This document shows positions 8,372 to 17,567 of a stretch of DNA of 64,000 nt, piece after piece. Each line of letters opens with the position of its first letter. The stretch's first letter is position 1. The stretch is from Streptosporangium lutulentum (GTDB taxonomy: Bacteria; Actinomycetota; Actinomycetes; Streptosporangiales; Streptosporangiaceae). The notes beneath the pieces are model-generated. The model ran no database searches. It was not told where the DNA came from and saw nothing but the letters and a program-made list of their open reading frames with translations. The stretch covers positions 3,224,001 to 3,288,000 of the forward strand of contig NZ_JAUSQU010000001.1 in the NCBI RefSeq assembly GCF_030811455.1, in the 5' to 3' direction. The position numbers were made by a program, and so were the translations under genes.

Positions 8372-10672
8372 TCAGTACGGCCAGGCCCAGTCACGGATCT
8401 CGGGCGGGTCCTCCCCGTGCTCGCGGGTGTGGGCGCGGGCCCGCAGACGCTCGTCGACCATGTGCTGGCGCAGGTGCGCGGCCCTGGTGCCGAGCCCGGG
8501 GACCCGGTCGACGACGTCCATCACCAGGTGGAAGCGGTCGATGTCGTTGAGCATGGCCATGTCGAACGGCGTGGTCGTGGTGCCTTCCTCCCTGTAGCCG
8601 CGCACGTGGAAGTTCTCGTGGCCGGCGCGGCGGTAGATCAGCCGGTGGATCAGCCAGGGGTAACCGTGGAAGTCGAAGATGACCGGCCGGTCGGTGGTGA
8701 ACAGGGCGTCGAACTCGGCGTCGGCCATGCCGTGCGGGTGCTCCGAGGGCTGCTGCAGCCGCATCAGGTCGACCACGTTGATCACACGCACCTTCAGCTC
8801 GGGCAGGTGCTCGCGGAGGATGGCCGCCGCGGCCAGGGTCTCCAGGGTGGGCACGTCACCCGCGCAGGCCAGCACCACGTCCGGGTCCTGTCCCGAGTCC
8901 GTGGACGCCCACTCCAGGATGCCCAGCCCCCGGGTGCAGTGCGCGACCGCCTCGTCCATCGGCAGCAGGTCGAGCACCGGTTGCTTTCCGGCCACGATCA
9001 CGTTGACGTAGTCGCGCGAGCGCAGGCAGTGATCCGCCGTCGACAGCAGCGTGTTGGCGTCCGGCGGCAGGTAGACGCGCACCACCGAGGCCTTCTTGTT
9101 CATCACCACGTCCAGGAAGCCGGGGTCCTGGTGGCTGAAGCCGTTGTGGTCCTGACGCCACACGTGGGAGGACAGCAGGTAGTTCAGCGAGGCCACCGGC
9201 CGCCGCCAGGGGATCCTCTTCGACGACTCCAGCCATTTGGCGTGCTGGTTGAACATGGCGTCGATGATGTGGATGAAGGCCTCGTAGCAGTTGAACAACC
9301 CGTGGCGCCCGGTGAGGAGGTAGCCCTCCAGCCAGCCCTGGCACAGGTGCTCGCTGAGCACCTCCATCACCCGCCCGCCCGGAGCGAGGTGCTCGTCGGT
9401 GGGCAGTGTCCCGGCGTTCCAGGCCCGGCCGGTGACCTCGAAGACGGCCGACAGCCGGTTGGAGGCCGTCTCGTCGGGCCCCATCAGCCGGAAGTTGTCC
9501 GGGTTCGCGGCGATGACGTCACGCAGGAAGGCACCGAGCACCCGGGTCGGCTCGCTCGGCGCGGAGGCGGGGGTCTTGACCTCGACGGCGTGGTCGCGGA
9601 AGTCGGGCAGGATCAGCGGGCGCAGCAGCTCGCCCCCGTTGGTGTGCGGGTTGGCGCTCATCCGGCGCGACCCCTCGGGCACCGTCCGGAGGATTTCGGC
9701 GACGGGCCTTCCCTCGGCGTCGAAGAGCTCCTCGGGCCGGTAGGAGCGCATCCACTCCTCCAGCATCTCCCGGTGATCGGCGTTGTCGCGGACCGCGGAG
9801 AGCGGCACCTGGTGCGAGCGCCAGGTGCCCTCCACCGGAAGTCCGTCCACCTCCTTCGGTCCCGTCCAGCCCTTCGGCGTACGCAGAATGATCATTGGTG
9901 GGCGGTCGCCCTCGGCGATCTCGTCGAACACCACGTCCAGGGTCTCGGCCATGATCTGGTGCATGGCCGACGGATCGTCGCCCGCCACGACGTGGGGGCT
10001 GAAGCCGTATCCCTGGATGAGCTTGAGCAGCTCCTCCTCCGGGATGCGGGCCAGGACGGTCGGGTTGGCGATCTTGTAACCGTTCAGGTGCAGGATCGGC
10101 AGGACGGCGCCGTCACGGCCGGGGTCGCGGAACTTGCCGGAGTGCCAGCTCGCCGCGAGCGGCCCGGTCTCGGCCTCTCCGTCGCCGATCACGCAGGCCA
10201 CGACCAGACGCGGGTTGTCGAAGGCGGCGCCGTAGGCGTGGGCCAGCGAGTAGCCGAGCTCACCGCCCTCGTGAATGGAACCGGGCGTCTCCGGGGCGAC
10301 GTGGCTGGGGATGCCGCCGGGGAAGGAGAACTGCCGGAACAGCCGCCGCATGCCCGCGGCGTCCCGTGAGATGTCCGGATACTTCTCGGTGTAGGACCCT
10401 TCCAGCCAGGCGTGGGCGACGGCCGCGGGGCCGCCGTGCCCGGGACCGGCGATGTAGATCATGTCCTGATCCCGGTCGGCGATGATCCGGTTGAGGTGCG
10501 CGAAGCAGAAGTTCAGCCCCGGCGTGGTCCCCCAGTGCCCCAGCAGCCGGGGCTTGATGTGCTCGGGCCGCAACGGCTCGGCCAGCAGCGGATTGTCCAG
10601 CAGGTAGATCTGGCCGACCGACAGGTAATTGGCCGCCCGCCAGTAGGCGTCGATGCGCGCGAGTGCGTCCAT
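8372..10672 (-). CDS. xfp: Xylulose-5-phosphate/fructose-6-phosphate phosphoketolase
   Basis: A 766-residue thiamine diphosphate enzyme that phosphorolytically cleaves xylulose-5-P (and possibly fructose-6-P) to acetyl phosphate. Diagnostic motifs include EGGELGY at 135-141, the diphosphate/Mg motif GDGEAETGP at 163-171, and [17 protein letters not shown] in the centre. The length is near the family norm of about 790. ATG 10672 is preceded by GGAGG twelve bases upstream. A perfect 11-bp inverted repeat lies 49-80 bp upstream and may be its operator. It provides a bifid-shunt-like carbon route in parallel with the nearby transketolase, which competes for the same substrate. Confidence 0.95.
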   Translation of the reverse strand: MDALARIDAYWRAANYLSVGQIYLLDNPLLAEPLRPEHIKPRLLGHWGTTPGLNFCFAHLNRIIADRDQDMIYIAGPGHGGPAAVAHAWLEGSYTEKYPDISRDAAGMRRLFRQFSFPGGIPSHVAPETPGSIHEGGELGYSLAHAYGAAFDNPRLVVACVIGDGEAETGPLAASWHSGKFRDPGRDGAVLPILHLNGYKIANPTVLARIPEEELLKLIQGYGFSPHVVAGDDPSAMHQIMAETLDVVFDEIAEGDRPPMIILRTPKGWTGPKEVDGLPVEGTWRSHQVPLSAVRDNADHREMLEEWMRSYRPEELFDAEGRPVAEILRTVPEGSRRMSANPHTNGGELLRPLILPDFRDHAVEVKTPASAPSEPTRVLGAFLRDVIAANPDNFRLMGPDETASNRLSAVFEVTGRAWNAGTLPTDEHLAPGGRVMEVLSEHLCQGWLEGYLLTGRHGLFNCYEAFIHIIDAMFNQHAKWLESSKRIPWRRPVASLNYLLSSHVWRQDHNGFSHQDPGFLDVVMNKKASVVRVYLPPDANTLLSTADHCLRSRDYVNVIVAGKQPVLDLLPMDEAVAHCTRGLGILEWASTDSGQDPDVVLACAGDVPTLETLAAAAILREHLPELKVRVINVVDLMRLQQPSEHPHGMADAEFDALFTTDRPVIFDFHGYPWLIHRLIYRRAGHENFHVRGYREEGTTTTPFDMAMLNDIDRFHLVMDVVDRVPGLGTRAAHLRQHMVDERLRARAHTREHGEDPPEIRDWAWPY

Positions 10673-10720
10673 ACACCCGACAGTTCCTCCGCTGAGGGAT
10701 TCAAACCTCGCACCGGCGGA

Positions 10721-10752
10721 AACGCGGTCACCTCATGTGGCGTGACCGCGTT
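10721..10752. promoter_or_regulatory. Perfect 11-bp inverted repeat upstream of xfp, candidate operator
   Basis: AACGCGGTCAC, ten-base spacer, GTGACCGCGTT. The two arms are exact complements. The dyad is 49-80 bases upstream of the xfp ATG, a usual operator position, in an otherwise featureless 305-bp gap between xfp and the DUF427 gene. A transcript hairpin is the alternative reading. The binding protein is unknown. Confidence 0.45.
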
Positions 10753-10977
10753 CTCAGGGACAACCGTCGGCCGGAGAAGACCTTTCCCGGGGTTTCGATG
10801 AGTTTGCCCCAGGGGCGATCCCGCTGAGATGTTCAGCTTCGCGCGGATGCCCGGCCCGGTCCTCAGGCAGCACGAAGGGCGAGTACCAAAGGACGGTCGG
10901 TCACGGGCAGGCGAGTGGCGGTGTCAGGTGACGCCGCCACTTCGCGATCGGTGCCCCGCCCCCTCGACGAGACGGGC

Positions 10978-11262
10978 TCAGGCGGTGACCTCCACACCGT
11001 TCCAGAACGCCACGTGGTCCTTGATCTCGGCGGCCTCCGCCTTGGGGTCCGCGTAGTACCAGGCGGCGTCGGGATTCTCCTTGCCCCCCACGTCCAGCGT
11101 GTAGTAGTTCGCCGTCCCCTTCCAGGGACAGACGGTGGTGGTCTCCGACGGCTTCAGGTATTGCGTGGACACCGAGTCGAGAGGGAAGTAGTGGTTTCCC
11201 TCCACGATCCGGGTGTCGTCACTTTCCGCGATGACCTCGCCGTTCCAGCGTGCAGTTGCCAT
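10978..11262 (-). CDS. DUF427 domain protein
   Basis: A 94-residue protein with the DUF427 signature: MATARWNGEVIAES start, YFPLDSV, the TTVCPWKGTANYY motif and the DAAWYYADP segment. The fold is a small beta-barrel of unknown biochemical role. ATG 11262 is chosen for the homologous MATARWNG start; an upstream in-frame ATG at 11280 adds only MCEPGH. Neither has a strong ribosome-binding site. Confidence 0.85.
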   Translation of the reverse strand: MATARWNGEVIAESDDTRIVEGNHYFPLDSVSTQYLKPSETTTVCPWKGTANYYTLDVGGKENPDAAWYYADPKAEAAEIKDHVAFWNGVEVTA

Positions 11263-11400
11263 GTGTCCAGGCTCGCACACCCCCCTCGATCGGAGGCCGG
11301 GTCCCCCTTGATCCGGACGCGAACGCGGACGGGCGGGACAGGAGGCGGCGGCAGGCCGTCGAATCCGGCCTGCCGCCGCCTCGTGGCGTTACCGGCCCCC

Positions 11401-11805
11401 TCAGTCGTCGTCCTGATCGTCGTCCTGATCGGTGCCCGTCTCGTTCTCCTGGTCCTGCTCCAGGATCGCACCGGTGGTGGCGTCGATCTCGAATTCATGC
11501 TCGACGGTGCCCTTGCGGAGCTCGATCTCCCAGGTGGTGGGGGTCTCGTCGCCGTCGAACTCCACCTCGGTCACCTGGGCGCCGGGCACCTTGTCCTGAG
11601 CGATCTTGACGGCCGCCTCCCGCTTGACCTTCGCCTCGGCCTCGCCGGGCTCCGGGGTACGCGGAGTCGTCGGGCTCGCCGGTGCGGGGGTGGTCGTTCC
11701 CCCGGAGGGGGTGGGCATCGCGCTCGCGGCGAAGGCGACACCGCCGCCGGCGACAGCGGTGAACAGTCCAACGGTGGCCACGGTGAGTTTCATTGTTCTT
11801 CTCAT
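11401..11805 (-). CDS. Secreted PepSY-domain protein
   Basis: About 134 residues. An N-terminal signal sequence (MRRTMKLTV, hydrophobic core, AFAASA cleavage region) is followed by a Pro/Thr-rich linker. A single PepSY domain comes next (REAAVKIAQDKVPGAQVTEVEFDGDE...WEIELRKGTVEHEFEIDATTGAIL), ending in a very acidic Asp/Glu tail. PepSY domains act outside the membrane as inhibitors or metal-binding modules. The start could be ATG 11805 or ATG 11793; GGAGG abuts the first and is 12 bases from the second. The gene lies directly downstream of a sensor kinase/regulator pair on the same strand and is a probable target or partner of it. Confidence 0.8.
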   Translation of the reverse strand: MRRTMKLTVATVGLFTAVAGGGVAFAASAMPTPSGGTTTPAPASPTTPRTPEPGEAEAKVKREAAVKIAQDKVPGAQVTEVEFDGDETPTTWEIELRKGTVEHEFEIDATTGAILEQDQENETGTDQDDDQDDD

Positions 11806-11863
11806 GCCTCCGAGCGTGCCGCCCGCCACGATAGAGCCGTGCTGCGGGAACCCTAAGGGATGG

Positions 11864-13138
11864 TTAAGGCGATGCGGGCGGACCGAAGGTCACCTCGACG
11901 ACGGCCCCGCCCGCCGGAGCCGCGCCCACGCTCAGCGAGCCGCCTGACGACTCCGCGGTACGGCGGGCGATGTCCAGCCCCAGGCCGGTCGAATCGCCGC
12001 CGCTGTTGCCCCGGACCAGCCACTCGGCCCCGAAACCGGGTCCCGCGTCGGTCACGACCAGGCTCGCGCCGCCCTCCGCGCCGGGGCCGAGCCGCACCCC
12101 GAACGACACCCCCTCGGGAGTGTGCGCGAAGACGTTGCCGAACAACGCGTCGACGCACGCGGCCAGCTCGTTCGAGGCCACGGCGACCGGCAGCGGCTTC
12201 GAGGGAAGGTCGAGTCTCATCTCCCGGTCCTGGTCCTCGGCCAGCACCGACCAGAACCGGACGCGATCCACCACCACCGAGGTGGCGTCGCACGACTCTC
12301 GCACCGGCGAACGCCGCCTGGCGGTATTGATGATCGAGGTCACGGCCCGCTCCAGATCGTCCACGCGGGCCCCGATCTGCTTCGCCTCACCGGAGTCGGT
12401 CAGGGCCTCGGCGTTCAGCCGCAGTCCGGTCAGCGGGGTGCGCAGGCGGTGCGAGAGATCGACGACCGACTCGCGTTCGGCGGCCAGCAGATCGTCGATC
12501 CGCCCGGCGAGATGGTTGAGGGCCAGCGCCACCGACCGGACCTCTCTCGGGCCCTCCGCCGAGGCGCGCGCGGCCAGCTCCCCACCCGCCAGGCGATGCG
12601 AGACCTCGGCCAGGGCGGCGATCGACGTCGTCACGGTCCTGGCGAGCCTGTCCGCCACCACGATACCCAGCACGATCAGTGCCAGCCCGAGAGCCAGCAA
12701 CCCGATCCACGCCTCCCGCACGCCCCGGTTGAGATCCGCCTCGCTCACGAACACCCGGACCACCACCGCTCCCAGCGACGGGCTCTGCACCGAGACCAGG
12801 ACCTCGTTGCCGCCGGGCACCCGCGCCGTGACGCTGCGCCCCAGCGCCGCCAGGCGAACCGCGTCCGATCGGGGAACCGGGCGGCCGAGCGTTCTGCCGT
12901 CGGGCAGGAAGACCGTCAGGGGATACCCTCCCGACGCCGTGACCTGCTCGACCGTGAGAGCCAGTTCCTCGGGGGTCAGGGTGCTCACCGCCGCCGCGAC
13001 CGACTCCGCCGCGTCGGTCGCCCGGTTGACGGCTCCGTTCTCGGCGACGGTGCCGATCAGCAACGCCATCGGCACCAGAAGCGCGATCAGCACCAGCGAG
13101 GTGGTGGCCGCCATGACCAGGGCCAGCCAGCGCCTCAT
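11864..13138 (-). CDS. Two-component sensor histidine kinase
   Basis: A 424-residue membrane kinase. Transmembrane segment 1 covers about residues 4-30, an extracytoplasmic sensor about 31-142, segment 2 about 143-163, then HAMP. The HisKA dimerisation helix carries phospho-acceptor His230 in DLSHRLRTPLTGL. The HATPase domain has an N-box (ALFGNVFAHTPEG), DAGPGFG, and GDSTGLGLDIARR. Its ATG overlaps the stop of the regulator gene (ATGA), so the two are translationally coupled. The signal is unknown; the downstream extracytoplasmic PepSY protein may be an accessory factor. Confidence 0.93.
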   Translation of the reverse strand: MRRWLALVMAATTSLVLIALLVPMALLIGTVAENGAVNRATDAAESVAAAVSTLTPEELALTVEQVTASGGYPLTVFLPDGRTLGRPVPRSDAVRLAALGRSVTARVPGGNEVLVSVQSPSLGAVVVRVFVSEADLNRGVREAWIGLLALGLALIVLGIVVADRLARTVTTSIAALAEVSHRLAGGELAARASAEGPREVRSVALALNHLAGRIDDLLAAERESVVDLSHRLRTPLTGLRLNAEALTDSGEAKQIGARVDDLERAVTSIINTARRRSPVRESCDATSVVVDRVRFWSVLAEDQDREMRLDLPSKPLPVAVASNELAACVDALFGNVFAHTPEGVSFGVRLGPGAEGGASLVVTDAGPGFGAEWLVRGNSGGDSTGLGLDIARRTAESSGGSLSVGAAPAGGAVVEVTFGPPASP

Positions 13139-13818
13139 GTGGGATCGACCAGCTTGACACCGACCCCGCGCACGGTGAGCAGGTAGCGAGGATTCTGGGC
13201 GGTCTCGCCGAGTTTTCGCCGCAGCCACGACAGGTGGACGTCCACGGTTTTGTCGGCTCCGCCGTAGGGCACCTGCCAGACCTCGGTCAGCAACTCCCTC
13301 TTGGTCACCACCTCTCCCGCACGAGTCGCGAGGAAGTGCAGGAGGTCGAACTCGCGGGGCGTCAGCTCAAGCGGCGCACCGTCCAGGAACGCGTCACGAG
13401 AGCGGGGGTCCAGTCGCAGTCCCGCGATCGCGACCGATGTGTCGGGAGCGGGGTCGTCGCCCGTCCGGCGCAGGACCGCCCGGACCCGGGCGTCGAGCTG
13501 CGCCGCGCTGAACGGCTTGACCACGTAGTCGTCCGCTCCCGCGTTGAGGACGGGGACCATCTCGGCATCGCCGTCGCGAGCGGTCGCGACGATCACAGGC
13601 ACCCTGCTCACGGCCCTGAGCATGCGCAACAGCTCGGCCCCGTCGAGGTCGGGCAGCCCCAGGTCGAGCACGACCAGGTCGGGCCGGTCACGCATCGCCA
13701 GGCGCAGGCCGTCGAGAGCGGTGGGAGACGACGAGACGACATGACCCAGCTCCCGCAGCCCTCGCGTGAGAGCGGTACGGATCGTCATGTCGTCCTCGAT
13801 GAGCAGGATTTCCGCCAT
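13135..13818 (-). CDS. OmpR/PhoB-family response regulator
   Basis: A 227-residue regulator. The receiver domain has the acidic pocket Asp9/Asp10, phospho-acceptor Asp52 (LVVLDLGLPDLDG), the switch Thr79 region and Lys101 (VVKPF). A C-terminal winged helix follows (LTPREFDLLHFLATRAGEVVTKRELL...VDVHLSWLRRKLGE). It is the first gene of a regulator-kinase operon and is coupled to the kinase by an ATGA overlap. The divergent small secreted-protein gene at 13906 begins 87 bp away, so the intergenic region probably carries both promoters. Confidence 0.95.
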   Translation of the reverse strand: MAEILLIEDDMTIRTALTRGLRELGHVVSSSPTALDGLRLAMRDRPDLVVLDLGLPDLDGAELLRMLRAVSRVPVIVATARDGDAEMVPVLNAGADDYVVKPFSAAQLDARVRAVLRRTGDDPAPDTSVAIAGLRLDPRSRDAFLDGAPLELTPREFDLLHFLATRAGEVVTKRELLTEVWQVPYGGADKTVDVHLSWLRRKLGETAQNPRYLLTVRGVGVKLVDPT

Positions 13819-13905
13819 GTGATGACACCGTAAACGGTGAACGACGACATCGATGGCAGGATGGACGTTGTCTTAGCCCGGCCGTGACACCGGAGGGGAG
13901 AAAGC

Positions 13906-14349
13906 ATGGCGATGCGCCGGCGGCTGCTGCTGGCCGTGACCGGTTGGCTTGCCACGGCGCTCGTCGCGACGGCGGCGGGAGTCACCGTTCTGAACGTGCT
14001 GGGCGGTTCCCTGACCGGCGCCGGTGGTCACGCCCTGACGCCGGAGGAGGTCCGCGCGGAGCTGATCGCCGCCGCCACCCGCCCGCCCCTGCCGTCCTCG
14101 GCCGCCTCCCCCGAGCCGTCCGCTCCCGCGAAGGTGCTCAGCACCGGCGGCGGCACCGTGGTCGCGGTCTGCCAGGACGGTCTGGTCCGCCTGCGCTCCT
14201 GGAGTCCCGCCCAGGGATACTCCGTCGACGACGTCGAACCGGGTCCCGCGCGCCAGACGGAGGTGGAGTTCGAGTCGGACCGGTCGGAGCTCAAGGTCGA
14301 GGTCCGGTGCGGGGCCGACGGCCTTCCCGTTCACACGGTGGAGTCCTAA
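13906..14349 (+). CDS. Small membrane-anchored or secreted protein of unknown function
   Basis: A 147-residue protein with a basic start (MAMRRRLLL), a hydrophobic segment at about residues 7-33 and an extracytoplasmic part containing two cysteines (VVAVCQDGL, EVRCGADG) that may form a disulfide. The repeated pattern VRLRSWSPAQGYSVDDVEPG...EVEFESD suggests a small beta-rich domain. A GGAGGGGAGAAAGC before the ATG gives a clear start. It is divergent from a two-component regulator, and such small proteins often accompany these systems in actinomycetes, but I cannot assign a function. Confidence 0.75.
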   Translation: MAMRRRLLLAVTGWLATALVATAAGVTVLNVLGGSLTGAGGHALTPEEVRAELIAAATRPPLPSSAASPEPSAPAKVLSTGGGTVVAVCQDGLVRLRSWSPAQGYSVDDVEPGPARQTEVEFESDRSELKVEVRCGADGLPVHTVES

Positions 14350-14384
14350 CGCCCGGTTGACTCGTTCCCAGCGGCTTCGGCGAG

Positions 14385-14428
14385 AAAGGCGTCGGCCGGC
14401 TTTCCGAGGAAAGCCGGCCGACGCCTTT
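14385..14428. terminator. Bidirectional terminator hairpin, 19-bp stem
   Basis: A perfect 19-bp stem whose arms begin and end with AAA/TTT, closed by a 6-base loop, lies between the 13906 gene and the minus-strand ABC permease gene. The flanking A and T runs make it a credible intrinsic terminator on both strands. Confidence 0.88.
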
Positions 14429-14513
14429 ACAATGTAGATCAGATGAGGACGGAGGAGGCCGCCGTGACCCCGTGACAGCGGCCTCCTCCGCCGGTCTTCC
14501 CCGGAGGCGGGCG

Positions 14514-15254
14514 TCAGGAGAAACGGCGGCCCTCGTCACGGCGGTAGGCCCAGACGGCGAGAGCGCCGAAGACCACGACCCACACGCCCAGCATCACCAG
14601 GGAGAGCACGTTGGGAGGGAAGTCCGTACTCGCCGCCCAGACCAGCTCGACCGCTCCCCGGGCCGGCAGGTAGGGGGCGATGATCTGGATGAACTCCGGG
14701 GCGCCCGCCGGAGGGCCGGTGAGCAGCCCGGCGCCCACGGCCATCGGGAAGAACACCACCTGGGCGACGACGATCGCGGCCTTGGACGGCAGCGCGTAGC
14801 CGATGAACAGGCCCATCAGGGTGAAGGGGATCGACCCCAGCAGTACGGCGGCCAGGCCGAGCACCAGCTGTGCGGGGGTCACCGTCGCCTCGGTGAGAAA
14901 GGCCGCGATGAGCAACACGGGAATCATCGCGATCCCCATGATCGCGATCACGCTGAGGATCCGTCCGGTGAACCTGGCCAGCGGCCCGGCCGGCAACGTG
15001 CGCAGGTAGGGATCCCACGGCTGGGCCCGATCCTCCGCCACCCCGATGCCGTAGGTGAACAGGCAGGCCGACATGACCGCGAAGACCAGCATCGCCCCGG
15101 TGGAGTAGGTCGCCGCGACCGGATCGTTCCCGGTGAACGGCACCACGAAGAACAGCATCGACATCGCCGGGAAGGCCGCGCTTCCGACCACCGCGATCGG
15201 TACGCGGACCGTCTCCAGGAATTGGTATCGGGCATGGGTGAGAACGAGGGACAT
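14514..15254 (-). CDS. ABC-2-type transporter permease
   Basis: A 246-residue integral membrane protein with about six hydrophobic segments, the ABC-2 membrane domain of an exporter (MSLVLTHARYQFLETVRVP; later AIIVAQVVFFPMAVGAG and PARGAVELVW). ATG 15254 has AGGAG six bases upstream. It follows its ATPase by 30 bp, and the two form a one-ATPase, one-permease exporter. The substrate is unknown (drug, lipid or peptide). Confidence 0.88.
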   Translation of the reverse strand: MSLVLTHARYQFLETVRVPIAVVGSAAFPAMSMLFFVVPFTGNDPVAATYSTGAMLVFAVMSACLFTYGIGVAEDRAQPWDPYLRTLPAGPLARFTGRILSVIAIMGIAMIPVLLIAAFLTEATVTPAQLVLGLAAVLLGSIPFTLMGLFIGYALPSKAAIVVAQVVFFPMAVGAGLLTGPPAGAPEFIQIIAPYLPARGAVELVWAASTDFPPNVLSLVMLGVWVVVFGALAVWAYRRDEGRRFS

Positions 15255-15284
15255 CACAAGCTCCTGTTGATGAACGGGGCGGGG

Positions 15285-16169
15285 TCAGGCCGTCTGGGAT
15301 TCGCGGGCGGTGATGGTGAGGAAGGCCTCTTCGAGGGAGGTGGGCCGGATCTCCAGATCGGAGAAGGGAACATCGGCCCTGACCAGCTCGCGGACCAGGG
15401 CGTCGGCGTCGGCGGTGAGCAGGTGCGTGCGGGAGCCGTCGTGCTCGACGCCGAGGACGCCGGGCAGATCGGGAAGCTCGGCGCTGGTGAGGGTGACGCG
15501 GCGGATGCCGACCAGGCCCCGGATCGCGTCCATGGTGCCGTCGGTGAGCACCCGGCCTTCGCCGATCACCACGACCCGCTCGGCCAGCGCCTCGATCTCC
15601 TCCAGGTAGTGGCTGGTGATGACCACGGTCCCGCCCTCGGCGTGGAAGTGGCGGATCCCGTCCCAGAGCGCGCGACGGGCCTCGACGTCGAGCCCGGTGG
15701 TGGGCTCGTCGAGGAAGACCAGCCGGGGATCGCCGACGAAGGCCAGCGCCACCGCCAGGCGTCGCTTCTGCCCGCCGGACAATCCTCCGATCTGCCGCCG
15801 GGTGAGGTCCTCGAGGCCGAACCGCTCCAGCAACGCCCCACGGGCGACCGCGGCGGGGAAGTGCGCCGCCACGAAGTCGACGCACTCGCCGACCCGCAGC
15901 GTCGGCGGCAGGCCGGTCTCCTGCGGGGTGACCCCGACGCCGCGGCGCCGGACCGGGTCCAGGGGCGAGCCGCCGAGCAGCTCGACGGTGCCCGACGTCG
16001 GCCGCCGCAGTCCGGCGAACAGGTTGACCAGGGTGGACTTGCCCGCGCCGTTCGGCCCGAGCAGTCCGACCAGCTCTCCGGCGTGGATGTCGAGGGAGAC
16101 CCGGTCCAGCGCCGTCACCGCGCCGTACCTCCGGGTGGCCTCGACGGTGCGAGCCAGGATCTCTGCCAT
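15285..16169 (-). CDS. ABC transporter ATP-binding protein
   Basis: A 294-residue nucleotide-binding protein of the DrrA/CcmA type. It has a Walker A motif (GPNGAGKST), a Q-loop region (VTPQETGLPP), signature LSGGQKRRLAVAL, Walker B (RLVFLDEPTTGLD) and the switch histidine (ITSHYLEE). The C-terminal extension (RRVTLTSAELPDLPGV to FLTITAR) is that of drug/lipid exporter ATPases. It is part of the operon membrane protein, winged-helix regulator, ATPase, permease on the minus strand. Confidence 0.93.
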   Translation of the reverse strand: MAEILARTVEATRRYGAVTALDRVSLDIHAGELVGLLGPNGAGKSTLVNLFAGLRRPTSGTVELLGGSPLDPVRRRGVGVTPQETGLPPTLRVGECVDFVAAHFPAAVARGALLERFGLEDLTRRQIGGLSGGQKRRLAVALAFVGDPRLVFLDEPTTGLDVEARRALWDGIRHFHAEGGTVVITSHYLEEIEALAERVVVIGEGRVLTDGTMDAIRGLVGIRRVTLTSAELPDLPGVLGVEHDGSRTHLLTADADALVRELVRADVPFSDLEIRPTSLEEAFLTITARESQTA

Positions 16170-16197
16170 GGGGGGTCCTCTTCTTCTCCGTCGGGTT

Positions 16198-16497
16198 CTA
16201 CGTCAGGTCGAGTAATTCGCGGATGGCGGTGGTGTAGTCCTCGAAGGCGCGGCGCCCCTGCCGGGTCAGGGCGACGTAGGTCGCGGGGGTGCGCCCCCGG
16301 TGGGTCTTGATGATCTCCACGTAGCCGGCCTCCTCAAGCTTGGTGAGGTGCACCGACAGGTTTCCCGCGGTCATCCCGAGCAGGTCCTTCAGCCCCGGGA
16401 AGGTGATCTGGTTCTCCTCGCCCAGGGCGTTGAGCGTGGTCATCACCCTCAGCCGGGCCTGCGCGTGGATGACGGGGTCGAGCTCGTGCGCGGTCAT
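16198..16497 (-). CDS. Winged-helix transcriptional regulator (PF13601-like, MarR fold)
   Basis: A 99-residue single-domain DNA-binding protein: DPVIHAQARLRVMTTL, then a helix-turn-helix (TFPGLKDLLGMTAGNLSVHLTKLEEAGYV) and wing (KTHRGRTPATYVALT). Its ATG overlaps the stop of the preceding membrane-protein gene (ATGA), so the two are coupled. It probably autoregulates the four-gene exporter operon through the CAAACTAGTTTG palindromes just upstream of the operon (inference). Confidence 0.88.
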   Translation of the reverse strand: MTAHELDPVIHAQARLRVMTTLNALGEENQITFPGLKDLLGMTAGNLSVHLTKLEEAGYVEIIKTHRGRTPATYVALTRQGRRAFEDYTTAIRELLDLT

Positions 16498-17123
16498 GTC
16501 CTGTCCCGCTGCCGCCACCACTGCACCACGCCGACGGCGGCGAACCCGCCGCCCGCGCCGACGGACATGAGCAGGGCGTGCAGGGCAGGGCCCCCCACGG
16601 CGCCGATCACGTTGAACACCGCGACCCCCGCGCCGAGGTAGAACATCGTCGGCCTCCCCCAGAGCGCGCCTCCGGCCATGTAGAGGACGGCCACGATCGT
16701 CATGGACATCACCCCCCAGAGCAGGCCGATCTCGTCCGGCGGCAGCAGGAGGCTGAGCCGGGTGCCGAGCGCGCCCATGCAGGCGAAGCCGAAGGCCCAG
16801 GCGAAGCCGTACATCATGCCTTGTTCCCCGGACTTGCCCCGCACCTGGCCGGCCGCTCCCTTCCACTGCGTGAGGGAGTTGCTCGCCATGGCCAGGAGCA
16901 TGAAGGGGAACAGCACCGCGAGCGCCACGCTCTGGGTGATGAAACCGTAGGTGTAGTGCAGGAACAGGGCGCCGAAACCCACCAGCCAGGCGACTCCCCA
17001 CGGGGTGTACATCATCAGCGGGTTGCCGCCGAGCCCCACGCTCGTCCTGACCTGCTGCTTCTCGATCAGCCGGAGCGTCTCCTCGGGGCTCAGGGGCCTC
17101 TCGTCGTCCTCAAGCCGGTCCAT
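16494..17123 (-). CDS. Integral membrane protein, first gene of exporter operon
   Basis: A 209-residue protein. A soluble N-terminus (SPEETLRLIEKQQVRTSVGLGGNPL) is followed by about five or six membrane segments. Such proteins are regularly found with PF13601 regulators in actinomycetes, and their function is unknown. The gene is translationally coupled to the regulator gene downstream and preceded by a cluster of TCAAAC repeats. Only a weak GGGTGGG precedes ATG 17123. Confidence 0.8.
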   Translation of the reverse strand: MDRLEDDERPLSPEETLRLIEKQQVRTSVGLGGNPLMMYTPWGVAWLVGFGALFLHYTYGFITQSVALAVLFPFMLLAMASNSLTQWKGAAGQVRGKSGEQGMMYGFAWAFGFACMGALGTRLSLLLPPDEIGLLWGVMSMTIVAVLYMAGGALWGRPTMFYLGAGVAVFNVIGAVGGPALHALLMSVGAGGGFAAVGVVQWWRQRDRT

Positions 17124-17134
17124 GAGCCCACCCT

Positions 17135-17194
17135 CAAACTAGTTTGCGCTTCAAACTTCTGGTTTGAACTGTAAACCACGCTGCGACTCAAACT
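17135..17194. promoter_or_regulatory. Operator cluster of CAAACT/AGTTTG repeats
   Basis: A perfect 12-bp palindrome CAAACTAGTTTG (17135-17146) is followed by a second dyad TCAAAC-N5-GTTTGA (17151-17167) and a further CAAACT at 17189-17194. All lie within 75 bp upstream of the exporter operon, whose second gene is a winged-helix regulator. Autoregulation by that protein is inferred. Confidence 0.6.
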
Positions 17195-17567
17195 CAAGGG
17201 GATATTTCTGGCTTCATGTGAAATGCCCGCGGTGAGTCGTGGTCCCGCCCTCGACTGGTTGATCCGGCCTCCCCTGTTCAAGGGCTCCGGCCTGGGATTC
17301 GAAGGCTCTGACCTGGGAGGAGAGGGGGCGTCGCGCTAAGGTGCGGCCGTGAGCCGGTCTTCGCGGGACGGGATCGTCACCGCGTGCGCCAGGAAGGCTC
17401 CGGCCAGGTCGCGTAGTGGTCCGGCGATGCTCCCTGTCCCCTGCGGAGGCGGTGCACGGCCGGTGAACCGTCCGGCGGTCACCGCCGCGGGTGGTCGGTG
17501 GCGTAGACCCGGTCTTGGGCGGAAACGGGTGTCGAAGCCGGTGGCCGCGGCGGATGGTCGGCGCGGA
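17195..17567. other. Intergenic region without recognised genes
   Basis: About 370 bp between the exporter operon and the next gene. Codon use and conserved motifs do not support any frame, and no clear promoter, hairpin or repeat was found. Confidence 0.4.
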
